A stretch of DNA of 64,000 nucleotides from Neoceratodus forsteri (Eukaryota > Chordata > Ceratodontiformes > Ceratodontidae): positions 465,963,501-466,027,500 of the forward strand of contig CM028130.1 in the NCBI GenBank assembly GCA_016271365.2, written 5' to 3'. Position 1 is the first letter of the stretch. Each line of letters opens with the position of its first letter. This document shows, in pieces, positions 32,640-46,100 of the stretch. The position numbers and the translations under genes are program-made. The notes beneath the pieces were generated by a model that saw only the letters and a list, made by a program, of their open reading frames with translations, did not search any database and was not told where the DNA came from.

Positions 32640-33306
32640 AGTGCTAAAAACAGCTAATGTTTCTTTCTAAAACATCACTGGAGTTGGGCTGCCATTGTCT
32701 GTTTACTTTTTTCATTGACTCTTGGACCTGGGGGCAGGGCATCTGGTGTCAAAATGGGGGGGTTGGTAGCAACAGGGTTGGGCAGCAAGGGGCTACTCAC
32801 ATTTTAGTTTACCATCCAACCCTGGAATTAGGCACCCATTGTTGGATGGGAAGGGGAAGCAGCACTGGGGTTTGACTCCTGGTGACTGCCTAGCTATATT
32901 AATAGTGGCAGCTTCAGGTTTTCAGACAGAAACAATATTCATATGCCTCTGACTGCTGTATGTTTGTGTCACATATCCCCCACTGATGCCTTATCCAGCA
33001 TGCCTCATGCACCTGGTTTCTGTAGACCCTCACCTGTGTTTGCTGATCAACATTTCCTGTGCCCACACCCAGCCCTCTCAGCGGAAGTGGCATGCCCTGG
33101 ACTCCTGGATAGTTGAAGCCCAGTCATCAGTCCCCTGCATCAAGCCAAAGCTGACTGCTCAAGCCCCAGGTGAAATGAAAGTCTGGTTTTATAAAATGTT
33201 AATCCACCCACTTCTCTGTATCAGGAGGGAGTAGTTTTTCTCCAGGTAATTAAAATAAAGTAACAATTCTCTTTTAGAATACAGATACTTCCTGAGAGTT
33301 GCAGTA
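32640..33306. other. No gene recognised
   Basis: Unclassified sequence with two short plus-strand open stretches and no recognisable domain. Confidence 0.5.
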
Positions 33307-33307
33307 C

Positions 33308-33860
33308 CTCTTGTTAAACAATGAGGGATTGGACATGAGGGACCTAGAGTCCTTTACAACATTAAATTAATATGTTATAGTAAGGGGCTGGACATGATGG
33401 ACCTAGAGCCTCTAACATTAAATTACTATATTACAGTGAGGGGCTGAACATGATGGACTTAGTGTCTCTTACAATATTAAATTACTGTATTACAGTGACA
33501 GGTTGGACATGGTGGACCTAGTGTCCCTTATAAAATTAAATTACTATGTTACAGTGAAGGGTTGGACATGGTGGACCTCAAGTCCCTGAAAACCTTAAAT
33601 TACTATTTTATAGTGAGGGGTTGGACATGATGGACCTCAAGTCTCTTACAACTTTAAATTACTATGTTACAGTGAGGGGTTGGACCTGATGGATCTAGTG
33701 TCCCTTACAATATTTAATTACTATGTTACAGTGAGGGGGTGGACATGATGGACTCAGAGTCCCTGACAACATTAAATTATTGTGTTTACAGTGAGGGATT
33801 GGACATGATGGACCTAGAGACCCTTACAAGATTAAATTACTGTGTTATAGTGAAGAGCTG
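33308..33860 (+). repeat. ~60-bp minisatellite, block 1
   Basis: Roughly nine tandem units, each carrying GGGGTTGGACATGATGGACC, then a segment like GAGTCCCTTACAAC, then TTAAATTACTATGTTACAGT. The wording resembles the 3' untranslated end of CR1/L3-type LINEs, suggesting the array grew from a LINE tail. It is interrupted by CR1-F and resumes at 36534. Confidence 0.9.
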
Positions 33861-33865
33861 GACAT

Positions 33866-36533
33866 AGAAACATAGAAGTTGTCAGCAGAAAAGGACCAAC
33901 AAGCCCATCTAGTCTGCCTTTTTTCCTACCTGTAATGGTGGCTGATGCCAATAGTTGGTCACCAGCTTTAGCTATTCCTTCTCATCGGCCCCCTTATTCT
34001 TATCCCATACATGTTTGAATCCTGCTACAGTGCTTGCTCCAATCACCCCTTGGGGCAGGCCATTCCATGCATCCACCACACTTTCAGTGAAAAAGAACTT
34101 CCTCTCATTTCCCCTTACTGTATATGGCCCCCTCCTCTGATCTTATTTCATGACCCCTTGTTCTAGAACTCTTTTAATACTGGAAGGTATTCTCCCCTTT
34201 CACCTCATTTATGCCCTTGAGGTACTTGAACATTTCAATCATGTCCCCCCGTTCCCTCCTCGGTTCCAGTGTGTACATTTTGAGGTCTTTTAACCTCTCC
34301 TCATATGTCTTGTGCTGTAATCCCTGCACCATCTTAGTCTCCCACCTCTGCACTGCCTCCAGCCTGTCTGTGTCTTTTAGAAGGTGTGTCCTCCAGAACT
34401 GTATGCAGTACTCTAGCTGAGGCCTCACCAGCATTTTGTGCAGTGAAACCATTACCTCCTTCCTGCAGCTAGTGATAACCCAACATTCCACTGGCCTTTC
34501 CCACTGCCTTTGCTGCCTGCTTGATGGCCTTCAGGTCATCTGTAATAATGACCCCCCCAGATCTCTTTCTTGTTTTTTGACTGACAGCAGCCCCGCCCCA
34601 TCTTGAAGTTTTCTCCCAGGTTTCTACTCCCCACATGCATCATCTTACACTTTTTTGTATTAAACTTCATTTACCACACTGCAGACCATCTTTCTAACCT
34701 CTCTAGGTCTTTTCTCATTCTTACTACGCCTTCTAGTGTATCAACCCTGTTGCAGATCTTGGTGTCATCTGCAAACAGGCAAACCTTCCCCTCTAGCCCT
34801 TCTGTAGTGTTGCTGATGAAGGCATTGAAGAGAATTGGCCCAAAAACTGGTCCCTGAGGTACTCCGCTGGTCACCTCCATTTCCTCAGACTGGGTTCCAT
34901 TTACTACTACCCTCTGCCTTCTGTCCCTCAGCCAGTTACTAACCCAGTTCACCACCTTGTGATCTAACCCCAGACTACCCAGCTTGTTGAATAACTTATG
35001 TGGAAAGGTATCAAAAGCTTTGCTGAAATCTTGGTAGGTGATATCCACCACTCCCTCTTGATCCACCACCTTTGTCACTCAGTCAAAGAAATCAATTAGA
35101 TTTGTACTGTATGACAGGAGTTTCCTGCTGTGAATCCATGTTGACTCAGATCCTGCACCCCTGTGGATTCCAGGTGTTCCACAGTTAGTTTCTTAAGGAG
35201 TGTCCATGATCTTTCCCACCACTGACATGAGACTTACTGGTCTGTAGTTCCCTGCCTTCTCTTCGCTGCCGCTGTTGTGAAGAGGGACAACATGTGCCAT
35301 TCGCCAGTCCTCTGGGTCTATGCTAGTATGTAGGGACTCTGTGAACAGGACTGTCAGTGGGGCTACCAGCTCCTTCCTTAGTTCTTTCAGGATCCTGGGA
35401 TGTATGCCATCCAGACCCATAGCTTTATCCACTTTTAGCTTTGTAAGTTCTTTTAGTACCCTCCCCTCCATAAAAGGACTGGTGTCTGCCTCCCCCCCCC
35501 CCCGTGCCTGTTCTGTCTCTGTCTAACCATGGTCCCCGTTCCTCCCCTTCCACTGTGAAGACTGAGCAGAAATATTTGCTTATAATTGACACCTTTTCTT
35601 GAGCACTCTCTCGCTGGTCTCTCCCTTATCCTCTTTGAGTTTAGCGATTCTCCCCCCCCCTGCATTTTCTTCCCTCACTAATGTACTTGTAGAGTGTCTT
35701 ATCCCTTTTCCTAACTGACTGAGCTAATCTTTCCTCGGGTTGTGCCTTTGTGCTCCTTACAGCTTTTCCTACTTCTTAGACAATTCAGGTACTCCTCCCT
35801 TTGCGTCTCCTTATATTTTCTGAAGGCCACCTTTTTGGCTCTTGCCTTTCTGCTACAGTCTTGGAGAACCAAAATGGCTTCCTCCTTCTCTTTTCTTTGC
35901 TTCTCTCCTTAACACAATGTTCTGTGCCCCTTTAATGGCTTCTTCAATATGTGCCCATTGTACCTCAACTCCTAATCCTGTCTTTCTCTGACCCAGGGTT
36001 TCTTTGACACTTCTTCCCATCCTGCAAAAGTCAGCCTTACTGAAATCTAGGATCTTTGCCTTTGTATGGCTAGACTGCATCCCTGTGTTGACTCTAAACT
36101 GTACCATGTGATCACTGGACCCCAGGTGCCCCTCCACTTGGAGATCTGCAATTCTGTCTCCATTGGTCAGCACCAGATAAAGGACTGCCCTGTCTCTAGT
36201 GAGCTTCTGAACTAGTTGTCTGAGGCCTGCCCCTGAAGCGAGTCCGTGATGTCTCTGGTTCTGGCTGAGGCCCTGGGGGGATGGACCAGTCACTGTCAGG
36301 CATGTTAAAGTCCCCCATCAGCAGAACATCACCTTTTGCTGTCATTCTATGTTAGCCAGTAGTATCTTGTCAACTTCCTCCCCCTGAGCTGGGGGTCTGT
36401 AGACCACCAATGCCCAAATTGCTGTTCCCTTGCCTGTTTTGAGGGTGACCCATAATTCCTCTACCTCACCATTTGTGTCCTGTATTGCAGTTGCTTTGAT
36501 GCTCTCTTTGACATACAAGGCCACCCCTCCGAT
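33866..36533 (-). pseudogene. CR1-F, 5'-truncated CR1 LINE with target duplication
   Basis: The minus strand reads endonuclease (ALVVYRPPAQGEE near 36400; AVLYLVLTNGDRIADLQVEG and FRVNTGMQSSHTKAKILDF at 35853-36293) and RT N-part (LKVDKAMGLDGIHPRILKEL, 35193-35471). The RT core follows at 34671-35078 (DFSKAFDTFPHKL, SGVPQGPVFGPILFNAFIS, FADDTKICNRVD), then the C-terminus at 34174-34491. GACAT flanks both sides (33861-33865 and 36534-36538), a 5-bp duplication of the minisatellite. Removing the insert rejoins a perfect repeat unit. Frameshifts separate the blocks. Confidence 0.9.
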
Positions 36534-36980
36534 GACATGATGGACACAATGTCCCTTACAGTTTTAAATGACTATGTTATAGTGAGGGGTTGGACATGAT
36601 GGACCTAGGGTCTCTTACAACATTAAATTACTATGTTACAATGAGGGGATGGACATGATGGACCTCAAGTCCCTTACAACATTAAATTACTATGTTACAG
36701 TGAGGGGTTGGACATGATGGACCCAGAGTCCCTTACAACTTTAAATTACTATGTTACAGTGAGGGGTTGGACATTATGGACAGAGAGTCCCTGACAACCT
36801 TAAATTACTATGTTACAGTGAGGGGTTGGACATGATGGACACAGAGTCCCCTACAACATTAAATTACTATGTTGCAGTGAGGGGGTGGACATGATGGACG
36901 CAGAATCCCCTACAACATTAAATTACTATGTTATACTGAAGGGTTGGACATTATGGACACAGAGTCCCTTACAAGATTTT
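36534..36980 (+). repeat. ~60-bp minisatellite, block 2
   Basis: About seven more units of the same array, more uniform than block 1. Confidence 0.9.
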
Positions 36981-37595
36981 CCAGGACCTCTGCATGCACG
37001 GAGGGGCAGCAAACTGTTTGAGGATTATTGGGCCCTCAATATACAGACTGCTACAACTACGACTACAGCTGTGAACCTTCCTGATAGCTAGCATCATGTG
37101 CTGTGAAGCTTGATCAAACGGAAATAAAAAATGTAAATGTGGAGGTGGATATTTGACAACAAAATAAAATGAGAGATGTGAGGAATTTAAAAAAAACTGT
37201 AAAAACATAATGCCTTTATGGATCAGAGGGAAATGCACTAAATAACAGGCAGCTAAAATAAAATGTCAACTTCTGTGTAGGTTGAAGATAAACTACCAGG
37301 ATAATCAAGGGTTAAGATTCAAATGTGCTGCAAGGTAATCAGAGAGCCGGGTTGGGGGGTATGGAAGCAATGAAAAACAACGCCACATAGAAAAGAGACA
37401 CAGCTTCATTAGCTATGTAATCAATATAAATAACTTATTTTAAAAGACACATTTTGCAGGAAATCAACACATATACCACAGAATTAGGTAAATATGCAGC
37501 AATAAAAAAAAATATAAGAACATAATAGGAGTATGGTCTTTACAGATAAGATCTTATAATGCTGAGTGGAACTGAAGTAAAGACTAGAATGCTAA
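36981..37595. other. No gene recognised
   Basis: AT-rich sequence after the minisatellite; no frame, TIR or RNA gene recognised. Confidence 0.5.
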
Positions 37596-40500
37596 ACTGT
37601 GGAATGCAAAAAAGAATGCAGTGTGCTGCTTAAAGAAGATCATTTTGGCTTCACTGGGGACTGGGGTTCCACCTGGAGGGACACCAGCCTATACTGGCAG
37701 GATGGTCTGCATCTGTCCAGGAAGGGAACAAGTCTTTTGAGCAGTCGGTTTAAATGCTTCATTGGCAAGCTTTTAAACTAGTCAAAGGGGGAGGCACTGA
37801 CAAGCAGCAGAACAATCCTAGCCTCTCCCTACAAAACAGGGTACTAAATGAGAAAAAGACCGAGGTAGAACAGTCAGTGGGGGATGCTGCAACAGAAGGT
37901 AAAGCCATCAAAAAATGGAGAGCAGTGAGTACCAATGCCTGTAGTCTAGGTAACAAGCTTCCTGAATTAGTGGCCTTGATGGAGGAGGAACATCTGGATA
38001 TCGTGGCAGTCACAGAAACATGGTACACACAAAACCATGACTGGGACATAAACATACCAGGATACACTGTCTACAGGAGGGACAGGAGGGTAAAGAGGAG
38101 GAGGAGGAGTTCTTTACATAAGGGAAGGAATAAAAGCAACAGAACAAAAGGGTAAACAGGGAGGAGAAGAAGCACTGTGGGTAAATTTGGAGACAGGAAT
38201 GGCACCACAATCCGCACAGGGGTTGTATACAGATCCCCTTCTCAGGGGGAGGAAATGGACAAGGAAATGATAGAAAGTATACTTAGAATGGCAGAAAAAG
38301 GGGAGATATTGCTGATGGGTGATCTGAATATGCCAGATGTTAACTGGAGTGCAGTTGCAGCTGCCACTTGAAGAGTGCAGTTATTCTAGATGCCCTACAG
38401 GGGCATACCTTAGACAACTAGTACTGGAGCCCACTCGAGAGGGAGCATATTAGACTTGATACTCTCAAATGGAGATGGAGAGGATCACAGATGTAGAAGT
38501 GGGTAGCCATCTGGGAACTAGCGACCATCAAACAGTATGGTTCACAATAAACACAGCAATAGAGTCAAGCCATACAAAGACAAAAGTACTGGACTTTAGG
38601 AGGGCTGACTTTGCTAAAATGAGTGAGTGCCTAAGGAATGCACTAGCAAATGGGCAGGAAGGAGGGTGGAAGAACAATGGGGAATAATAAAACTGCCATC
38701 ACAGAGGTAACGAGCCTTGTGTGAAGCAAATAAACAAAACAAGACGATGTAAGAAACCACTATGGTTCTCAAAGGAAGTGCAGTGAAGGTTCAAGAGAAA
38801 AGAAAGCATTCAGGAAGTACAAGGAATCGCAGAAGGAGCAGGACAGAGAACTGTATCAGTTAAAGCAAAAGGAGGCTGGGAAGGCAGTCAGAACAGCAAA
38901 GACCCAAACCGAGGAAAAGATAAGCCAACTCAGTTTAGAAGGGGATAAAACCTTTATAGGTACATCAGGGAGCAAAGGAAGACCAAGGGAGGGATAGTGA
39001 GGCTTAATAAAGGGGGAGGGGTGGGCAGAGGAGACTGTGAAAAGGCAGAGATACTAAACAAATATTTTTGCTCAGTATTTATACATGAAGAGGGGAGGTA
39101 CATAAAACAAACAGTAGTAACACTCTGATGAAGAGTTGATACCAGCCCATTTTACAGAAGAAAGGGTTCTGAAAGAACTCTTAAAACTGAAGGTGGACAA
39201 AGCAATGGGGCCTGATGGGATTCATCCCAGAATTTAAAAGAACTAAGGGTAGAACTAGTGACACCACTGACTACCCTTTTAACAAATCATGGGAGGATGG
39301 GGTGGTACCTGAGGACTGGAGGAGGGCAGATGTGATTCCCTTCACAAAAGTGGGAGCAAGGCAGAAGCAGGAAACTACAGACCTGTTAGTTTAACCTCAG
39401 TGATAGGGAAAATGATGGAATCACTTCTAAAGGAAAGAATTGTCGAGTATCTAGAGGCCAGAGGGGCACAGGACCCTAGGCAGCATGGATTCACAGTGGG
39501 AAGGTCATGCCAGATGAACCTGATAGATTTCTTTGACTGGGTGACCAAAGTAGTAGATCAGAGAGGGGCTGTGGACATGGCCTACCTGGACTTTAGCAAG
39601 ACATTTGACACAGTCCCACACAAAAGATTAATATACAAGTTGGCCAGCCTGGGAGTGGGTCCCAAGATGACAGCCTGGGTAAAGAATTGCCTGGAGAATA
39701 GGACACAGAGAGTAATAGTAATGGAGTCCACTCAGAAGAAAGGAGGGTTACTAGTGGGCACCGCAGGGTTCAGTATAGACTGTCCTCTTCAATGTCTTTA
39801 TAAGCGACATTGCAGAAGGACTTGAAGGAAAGTATGTCTCTTTGCAGATGACACTAAGATCTGCAACAGAGTTGATGTACAGGGTGGGGTGGAAAGGATG
39901 AGAAGGGACTTGGCAAGGTTAGAGGAATGGTCAAAATGGCAGCTTTGATTCAATGCTAAGAAGTGCAAGGTAATGCACCTGGGAAACAAAAACCCAGGGA
40001 AGAGTACACAATGGGGGGTGAGATACTAACAACAACCAAAATGGAAAGGGACCTGGGGGTAGTCATATCAGATGACCTAAATATGGGCAAGCAATGTGAG
40101 AGGGCAGCAAGGAGGACTGGGGGGATACTGGGATGCATAGGGAGAGGCATCACCAGTAGAAAACAGGAAGTTATTATCCCTCTGTACAGACAGCTGGTGA
40201 GACCCCATCTGGAGTACTGTGTGCAGTTCTGGAGACTCAATCTCCCAATGACATAGACAGGATGGAAGCTGTCCAGAGGAGGGCAACTAAAATGGTGCAG
40301 GGTCTGCACCGGAAGACATATGAAGAGAGACTTAAGGAGCTTAATATGTATAGCCTTGAGGAAAGGAGGGAGAGGGGGGACATGATAGAAACTTTCAAGT
40401 ACCTCAAGGGAATCAACAAAGTCCAAGAGGGTAGCATCTTTCAAAAAAAGAGGTGTGCAAGAACAAGAGGGCACAATTTGAAGATAGAGGGGGCGGCTCA

Positions 40501-40770
40501 GAGGTAATTTAAGGAAGTATTTTTTCACAGAGAGGGTTGTGGATGCATGGAACGGCCTTCCGGAGGAGGTTGTGGAGTCAAAATCAGTGGTGGAATTCAA
40601 GCATGCATGGGATAGTCATAAGGCAATTCTGGGGGTTGGGGGTAGGAAGAAGTAGGCTGCTGGTTAACTAGGACCTGCAGCTTATCCAGTAGGTAGGGAA
40701 ATGGGCAGACTGGGTGGGCCAAGTGGTCCTTATCTGCCCTCAAATTCTATGTTTCTATGTTTCTATCTTT
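37596..40770 (+). pseudogene. CR1-G, long CR1 copy: ORF1 end, endonuclease, RT, 3' tail
   Basis: 37599-37781 reads WQDGLHLSRKGTSLLSSRFK, the last block of the SGNH esterase-like ORF1 domain. Endonuclease starts at about 37920 (NACSLGNKLPELVALMEEEH, VAVTETWY) and continues through EILLMGDLNMPDVNW (38177-38371) and SDHQTVWFTINTA. RT blocks are ESLLKERIVEYLEARGAQDP, RQHGFTVGRSCQMNLIDFFD and MAYLDFSKTFDTVPHKR (39400-39825). The FADD region near 39840 is frame-shifted. The C-terminus spans 39963-40507 ([40 protein letters not shown]). The tail, ending near 40765, has CTATGTTTCTATGTTTC. Damage is mostly single-base indels, so it is relatively recent. Confidence 0.9.
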
Positions 40771-41849
40771 CATTGTTTATGGAAGTTAGTTGTTCCGAAG
40801 CTATGTATCTTATATGCTCTCAAAATGATGAATGTGTTTCAATAGGAATTATAGCAATTACTGCCTTAAGCTCTTTTAACAAACACAATTATTAAAGGGG
40901 TTCTGGAAATGGTGCTGTCTACTGCAGGCAGGGGTGCAGACACACACACCACTGCAGTAAATGGAGAGAACAGCACAGTAATATGAGTCGGCCAAACCAA
41001 ACTACTCAGTAGAAGACCCCAGTCTCACAATCCTGTAAGTCCTTTCCCCTACTCACAGCATTACATCAGCATGGTGACATCACCATGCAGCCATAAAAAC
41101 TGTTTTGCACTAGTATAACAGATGTGATGGTAACCCAAGCTTTTTGGGTCCCCAGACAAATAAATGGAACATTTAAATAACTTACTTTGTGCAGGCATTA
41201 AACGTGATGACAGTTTACAATATAACAGCAAGGTTATAGTCGGAATTACGACTGTAACATTATAAAGATTAAAATATTTGGAGAAGTACAGAAATGTTTT
41301 AATAGTAAGATTAACTACAAACAGTCACTGATAGTTCCACTGCAGCAGCTGCAAACAGAGTCCATGACCGCAAAGCAGTGTAGTCCAGGGCTGCTCGGAT
41401 GGGTGCCACGAGGTTGGTGCCATTATGCTTGCTCATGTAAATATCAAGAAAGAGTACAGAATCCATGCAAGTGGTGAGGTTTACTAGAAATGGGTAACTT
41501 TTTTACACTGTTAAAATAAAACTGTACTAAATTTCCTGAAACCATCGCCACGTAGTCCCAGAGTACAAGCTCAATATGAAACCTCTACACCTTGTCCAAG
41601 CCCTGCATTCTCCTGCTCAGAGCTTACAAGCCAGGAAATGGGCAAATCTGTCTGTTTACTCCCCTCTCTACTCCTGGTTCTGTGATTCAAAGGCTGGTTT
41701 AATTTTGTTAATGAATGCTCCCACAGCCTTGGGATCTCTGAAGAAATATTGTTTCTTGGTGTATACTACCTTCTGCTTGTCTGGATATTGCATGCTGCGA
41801 GATCCCAAAAGAGAAGAGCGTAATGCATGTCTCATTAAAGGCTATGTGA
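40771..41849. other. No gene recognised
   Basis: Unclassified sequence between CR1-G and the L1 3' end. No domain, TIR or RNA gene seen. Confidence 0.5.
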
Positions 41850-42800
41850 CTTGTTTTTTTTGTTGTTTTATTTTAGCTTTAAAAAGTTTATTACATTTTC
41901 ATCAAAGAAAAACATTTAAAGAAATATTAAATACATAAGATAACAGTCCACTTGTTAAATCATTTTGTTAATGCCTTTGAAAAAGAATAAAGGGAAAACA
42001 AAACAAACATAAGAGTAGCTTAATTCTGATAAGCTAAGAATTTGGCAAGTACACCATTCCGTTAAGTTATAATAGACTGCATTGTCATTAAACATTATAA
42101 TGAAAACCACTTGAGCTGAAATGACTGTGCAGAATGTTATGTGAACAGAAAAAAAACTACTAATTATAAGGTTTTGAATTACTTGTTACTTAAAAACGAC
42201 AGGAAGAGAAACCATATCTTGTGAAAATAATCTATTTCCCCAACAGTCCAAGCGCTGTTCTTTCATTGTTTATTACTTCGCTCAGCTTCAAGCTCCATTC
42301 CTGCAAGGAAGGGGAAAAGGGGGATTTCCAGTGAAATAAAAGTAAACTCTTAACAGTTAATGCCACTGCCCAAGCACATTCTTCTTGCTCTTTACTTAAG
42401 TGAATGTCATCTGAACCAATTCCCAAAATAAGGAATTTAGGAGAGGAATGGACCTGTCTTTTGAAAAACTGTTTCACAAAGTTGGTGAATTTCATGCCAC
42501 AAGTTGAGTATTCAGGGATAGTTCTACAACATATTTAATAAAATGTGCATGCTTTTCCTGGCACCTACAATACAGTCCATCAGGGAGCAAACCCACAATT
42601 TCTAGCCTCGACGGAGACTAATAGGAATGTAAAATTTTAAATTGTATAGCTTCGCCCTGAATTTCCCTATTGCTTTTTATCAGCATTCTTCCAAGATGAG
42701 GATCATTCCTTTCCTGAAACTTTAAGATTTAACTCAAATTCCCATTTTTCTTTTGCTGAGTGAATAAGAAGGGAGTGATCAACTGAATTTAGTAAAAACC
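41850..42800 (-). pseudogene. L1-type LINE, C-terminal part and 3' end
   Basis: The minus strand gives LHSYWSPSRLEIVGLLPDGL and YCRCQEKHAHFIKYV (about 42680-42530), then FLILGIGSDDIHLSKEQEE, VKSLLLFHWKSPFSPSLQEW and LKLSEVINNERTALGL (42232-42495). This is the ORF2 C-terminus of L1/Tx1-group LINEs, with a C..CQ...H zinc-knuckle-like block. The poly-T at 41853-41870 marks the 3' end. It is the last of four pieces of one ancestral minus-strand L1; the others are 47695-48560, 50015-51138 and 60545-61320. Confidence 0.7.
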
Positions 42801-43147
42801 TTTATGTGAGACTGGCTCCTTTCTTCATTAGGCCAATTTATAAATTTGGTTCCGTTCTTTATGGTCTGGAAGGAGTAAGGAAGGTAATGGAGGCGGTCCA
42901 GACAAGGGCAATGAAAACGGTGAAAGGAATGCACCAGAAAACATATGAAGAAAGACTGAACAACCTCAAAATGTATACCTTGGAGCAAAGGAGGGAGAGG
43001 GGGGATATGATAGAGACATTCAGGTACCTCAGGGGAATCAACAAGGTCCAGCAGGGCAGCATCTTCTAAAACAAGATGTGCAAGAACAAAGGGTCACAGT
43101 ATGAGGCTCCAGGGGGAGACTCTGGTAATGTAAGGAAGTATTTTTTT
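42801..43147 (+). mobile_element. CR1-H, left part
   Basis: Plus-strand CR1 C-terminus: [57 protein letters not shown]. It breaks off in the GNVRKYF motif at 43147, where a minus-strand LINE begins. The 3' remainder is probably at 47445-47692. The 5' boundary is blurred and lies between about 42800 and 42880. Confidence 0.7.
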
Positions 43148-46100
43148 TTCATTTCAAAATTGGATTAATACCTTTGAGTCGGGGCTCGTTTACAAAGTCT
43201 CCAAGTCAACAAGGAATACAAGACATTTACAGGTGAAGAAACATTGCAGAACAGAAATACATCAACTAACAAGTGGTATTAGTGTGCAGTTACAACATTA
43301 AGCAGGGTTCAAGAAGTAGGGAGAAACAGGACCACACTTCCAGAGAAACATATTAATGCAGCACTAATTAAGTGCAGTACAGTGTTTAACAATCATGTTA
43401 CAGTTCAGACGGGGTGCTCCCAGTCTGCAGAAATGCATGTTTTAGCAGCCAAGGTGAGGCTTTGTCAAGGGGAGGTAGTAGGTGGTGGAAGGTTGGAGGG
43501 GGAAGTGGGCAGTTGTGGAACAGGAGGGTGGGAGTGAGAGAGGGTAGCGTTTGACGGGTGTGAGAACCACTGCCAGAGGCCATGGGTTAACAGAAACACT
43601 GGCAGTCAGATTTGCTGGCAAGAAGAGATCAAAGCCCATTTTTAAAGTTGCCAAGTCTAGGGGAGTTGGCAAGGTCTGCAGGCAGATCATTGAACCATTT
43701 AGGCCCACAGCAGAAGAGGGATCTTTGGCCAAGGGTGGTTTGTTTGAAGGGAACAGTTAGAACAGTCCTGGAGGCACTCCTTGTGCATTTAGATGGTTGT
43801 GCAGGCTCAAAGAGGGCTGAAGTAGCCCTAGGCATGGACCCCATCAGGGACTTTTTCGCAAGGAGGCAGGCCTGGTATTGGAGTCTGTGGTGGAGTGGGA
43901 GCCAGCCAGTTTCTTTGTATAGGTCACAAGAGTGAGTCATTTTGTGTACTTCCAGGACCAGGCGGCAGGCCTTGTTGAAGATGGTTTTGACCCTTTTAAG
44001 TGCTGTGTCTGTGCCTGCCCCATATATGACAAGACCATAATCCACAAATGAGAGAACTGAACTACACGTAACAAGTTTCAGGGCAGCCGGTGTCATTGAG
44101 GTGTGGTGTCTGTACAGGATGCCAAGCTTCATGTTGGTGGAGTTTACCAGTTGCTCAACATGGGCAGTGAAGGTGAGGGTGTCATCAAGGTGAATCCCTA
44201 AGTACTTGAATGTATTGACTTGGTCTAGTACTTCTCCTTCACTACTAAGTATATGCAGTGAGGACCCTCGAATCTTGCTCTATGGGGTGCTGAAGAGCAT
44301 GCTCTTTGTCTTTTGTAGTTGAGTAGCAGTTTATTTTGGGTGAACCAGGATTCCAATGCACGAAAATTGTGCTGAAGTTCAGAGCTAATTGATCCCAGGT
44401 CTTTCCCTGGGGCAGAGATAACAGCATTGTCTGCATAGAGTACGGAGTGTGCAGGACAGGTAGAAGGCATGTCATTTATGAAGAGGCTGAATAAGAGAGG
44501 ACCGAGGATAAAACCTTGCGGGACCCCTAGGTTTACTTCCCTGGGCTCAGAGATCATATTGCCAATCCTGACCCGTTGAGATCTGTGGGTTAGGTAACTA
44601 TGGAACAGGCCACAGATTCCATTGACAATCCTGTAGAGAGGAGATATTTCAGTAGCAGTTGGTGATTGACTGTGTCAAAGGACTAGGTGAGGTCTATGAA
44701 GATAGACCCTACCGCCATCCCTTTATCCAGGGCCCCATAAAGCTGAGTGGTGTACTCTACTAGCGTGGTGACAGTGGAGTGGTTTTGTTGGAATCCATGT
44801 TTTTGCAAGCAGAGAAGGCTATGCTTTTCTAGGTACTCAGTTAGTTGTTCTGAGACCACCCTTTAAGTGCTTTGGCGCGGGGGCGTAAAATCGAGATGGG
44901 ACGGAAGTTTGCTAAATTAGCTCTGTCTCCTGATTTAAAAACAGGTGTGACTAGAGCCTCTTTCCACCTGTCAGGGAAGATGATCTTAGAGAGGCATTGA
45001 ATACCTTGGTGAGTGGTGCCATAAGTTCGTTTAATGTGAGTGCTACCATCTTCATATCGATCATGTCTCTTCCGATCCTGGTCTTACCAAGGACCCATTT
45101 GATATATTTGACGGTCTCACCTGTGGAGATTTGCCTGAAGTAGAATGGTGGGGTAACATTATCCTGTGGTGAAGGAGTGTTGAGGTTGTGCTGTTGGCCT
45201 GCAAGGGTGTGATTCAGGTATTCAGGTGGCAACACATTGCTGAGGTCCGTGAATGCAACATTAAAAGCATCAGTGATTTCCTTTGGGTCTTGCAATGTAC
45301 TAGATGTGGTAACTATAAGGTCCAGTGGGGCCTTTGAGGCTCTACCCATGAGAGATTTTACAGAGTCCCAGAACTCCCTCCCTCTCTCTACCCCAGGTCT
45401 TTTCTAGGAGGTCATTGTAGTAAGCTGCTTTCGCCAGACGTATGAGTTTTGTGCAGGTATTTCTAGCTGCCTTATACGCTTGGGAGCCAGCTAGATTCCC
45501 GGTGGCTTTGGCCCTATACCACAGGTGATCTCAAAATCGCATGCGTTCAATTAGAGGGCTGGACAGCCAGAGGTTGGGGATTTCTCTGACTTTCTTTGTT
45601 TTGCAAGGAGCAAAGATGTCACAGTCTTTAGTAAAAAATACTGCAGAAGTAATCCAGTGCTTGGTTTCCATCCTTGACTCTATCCAGTGGGGACCAGTCA
45701 ATCCCTTTTAGATAGTGCCTGAAGGAGTCTAGTTGACCAGGTCTTAGTGATCTGTTCCTGGTGGTCTTAGGCTTATTCTTGGTGAACTTGTTTGTCCAGG
45801 TAAGTAGTACAGGGGAGTGGTCATTGATGGTGTCAGGTAGGATTGTTACCTCTGTGATATGTTCAGGACAGGAGGAGAGTAGCCAGTCGATGAGGGTGCT
45901 GGTTTCTGTACGGTAGTTTTGTCTGGTGGGTTGTGTGACCAGTTGGATCAGGTACAGTCTGGCTGTTTGGTCTCTAGCTGTCGCTGCATCCTGTGCTTGC
46001 CAATTAATGTTGAAGTCCCCTAGGATTATATGTTCCCGGTTTAGTTTGTTCTGTTCGAGTTGGCTTATGAGCTGTGGGAAGCCAGTGAGTAGTGTCCCAG

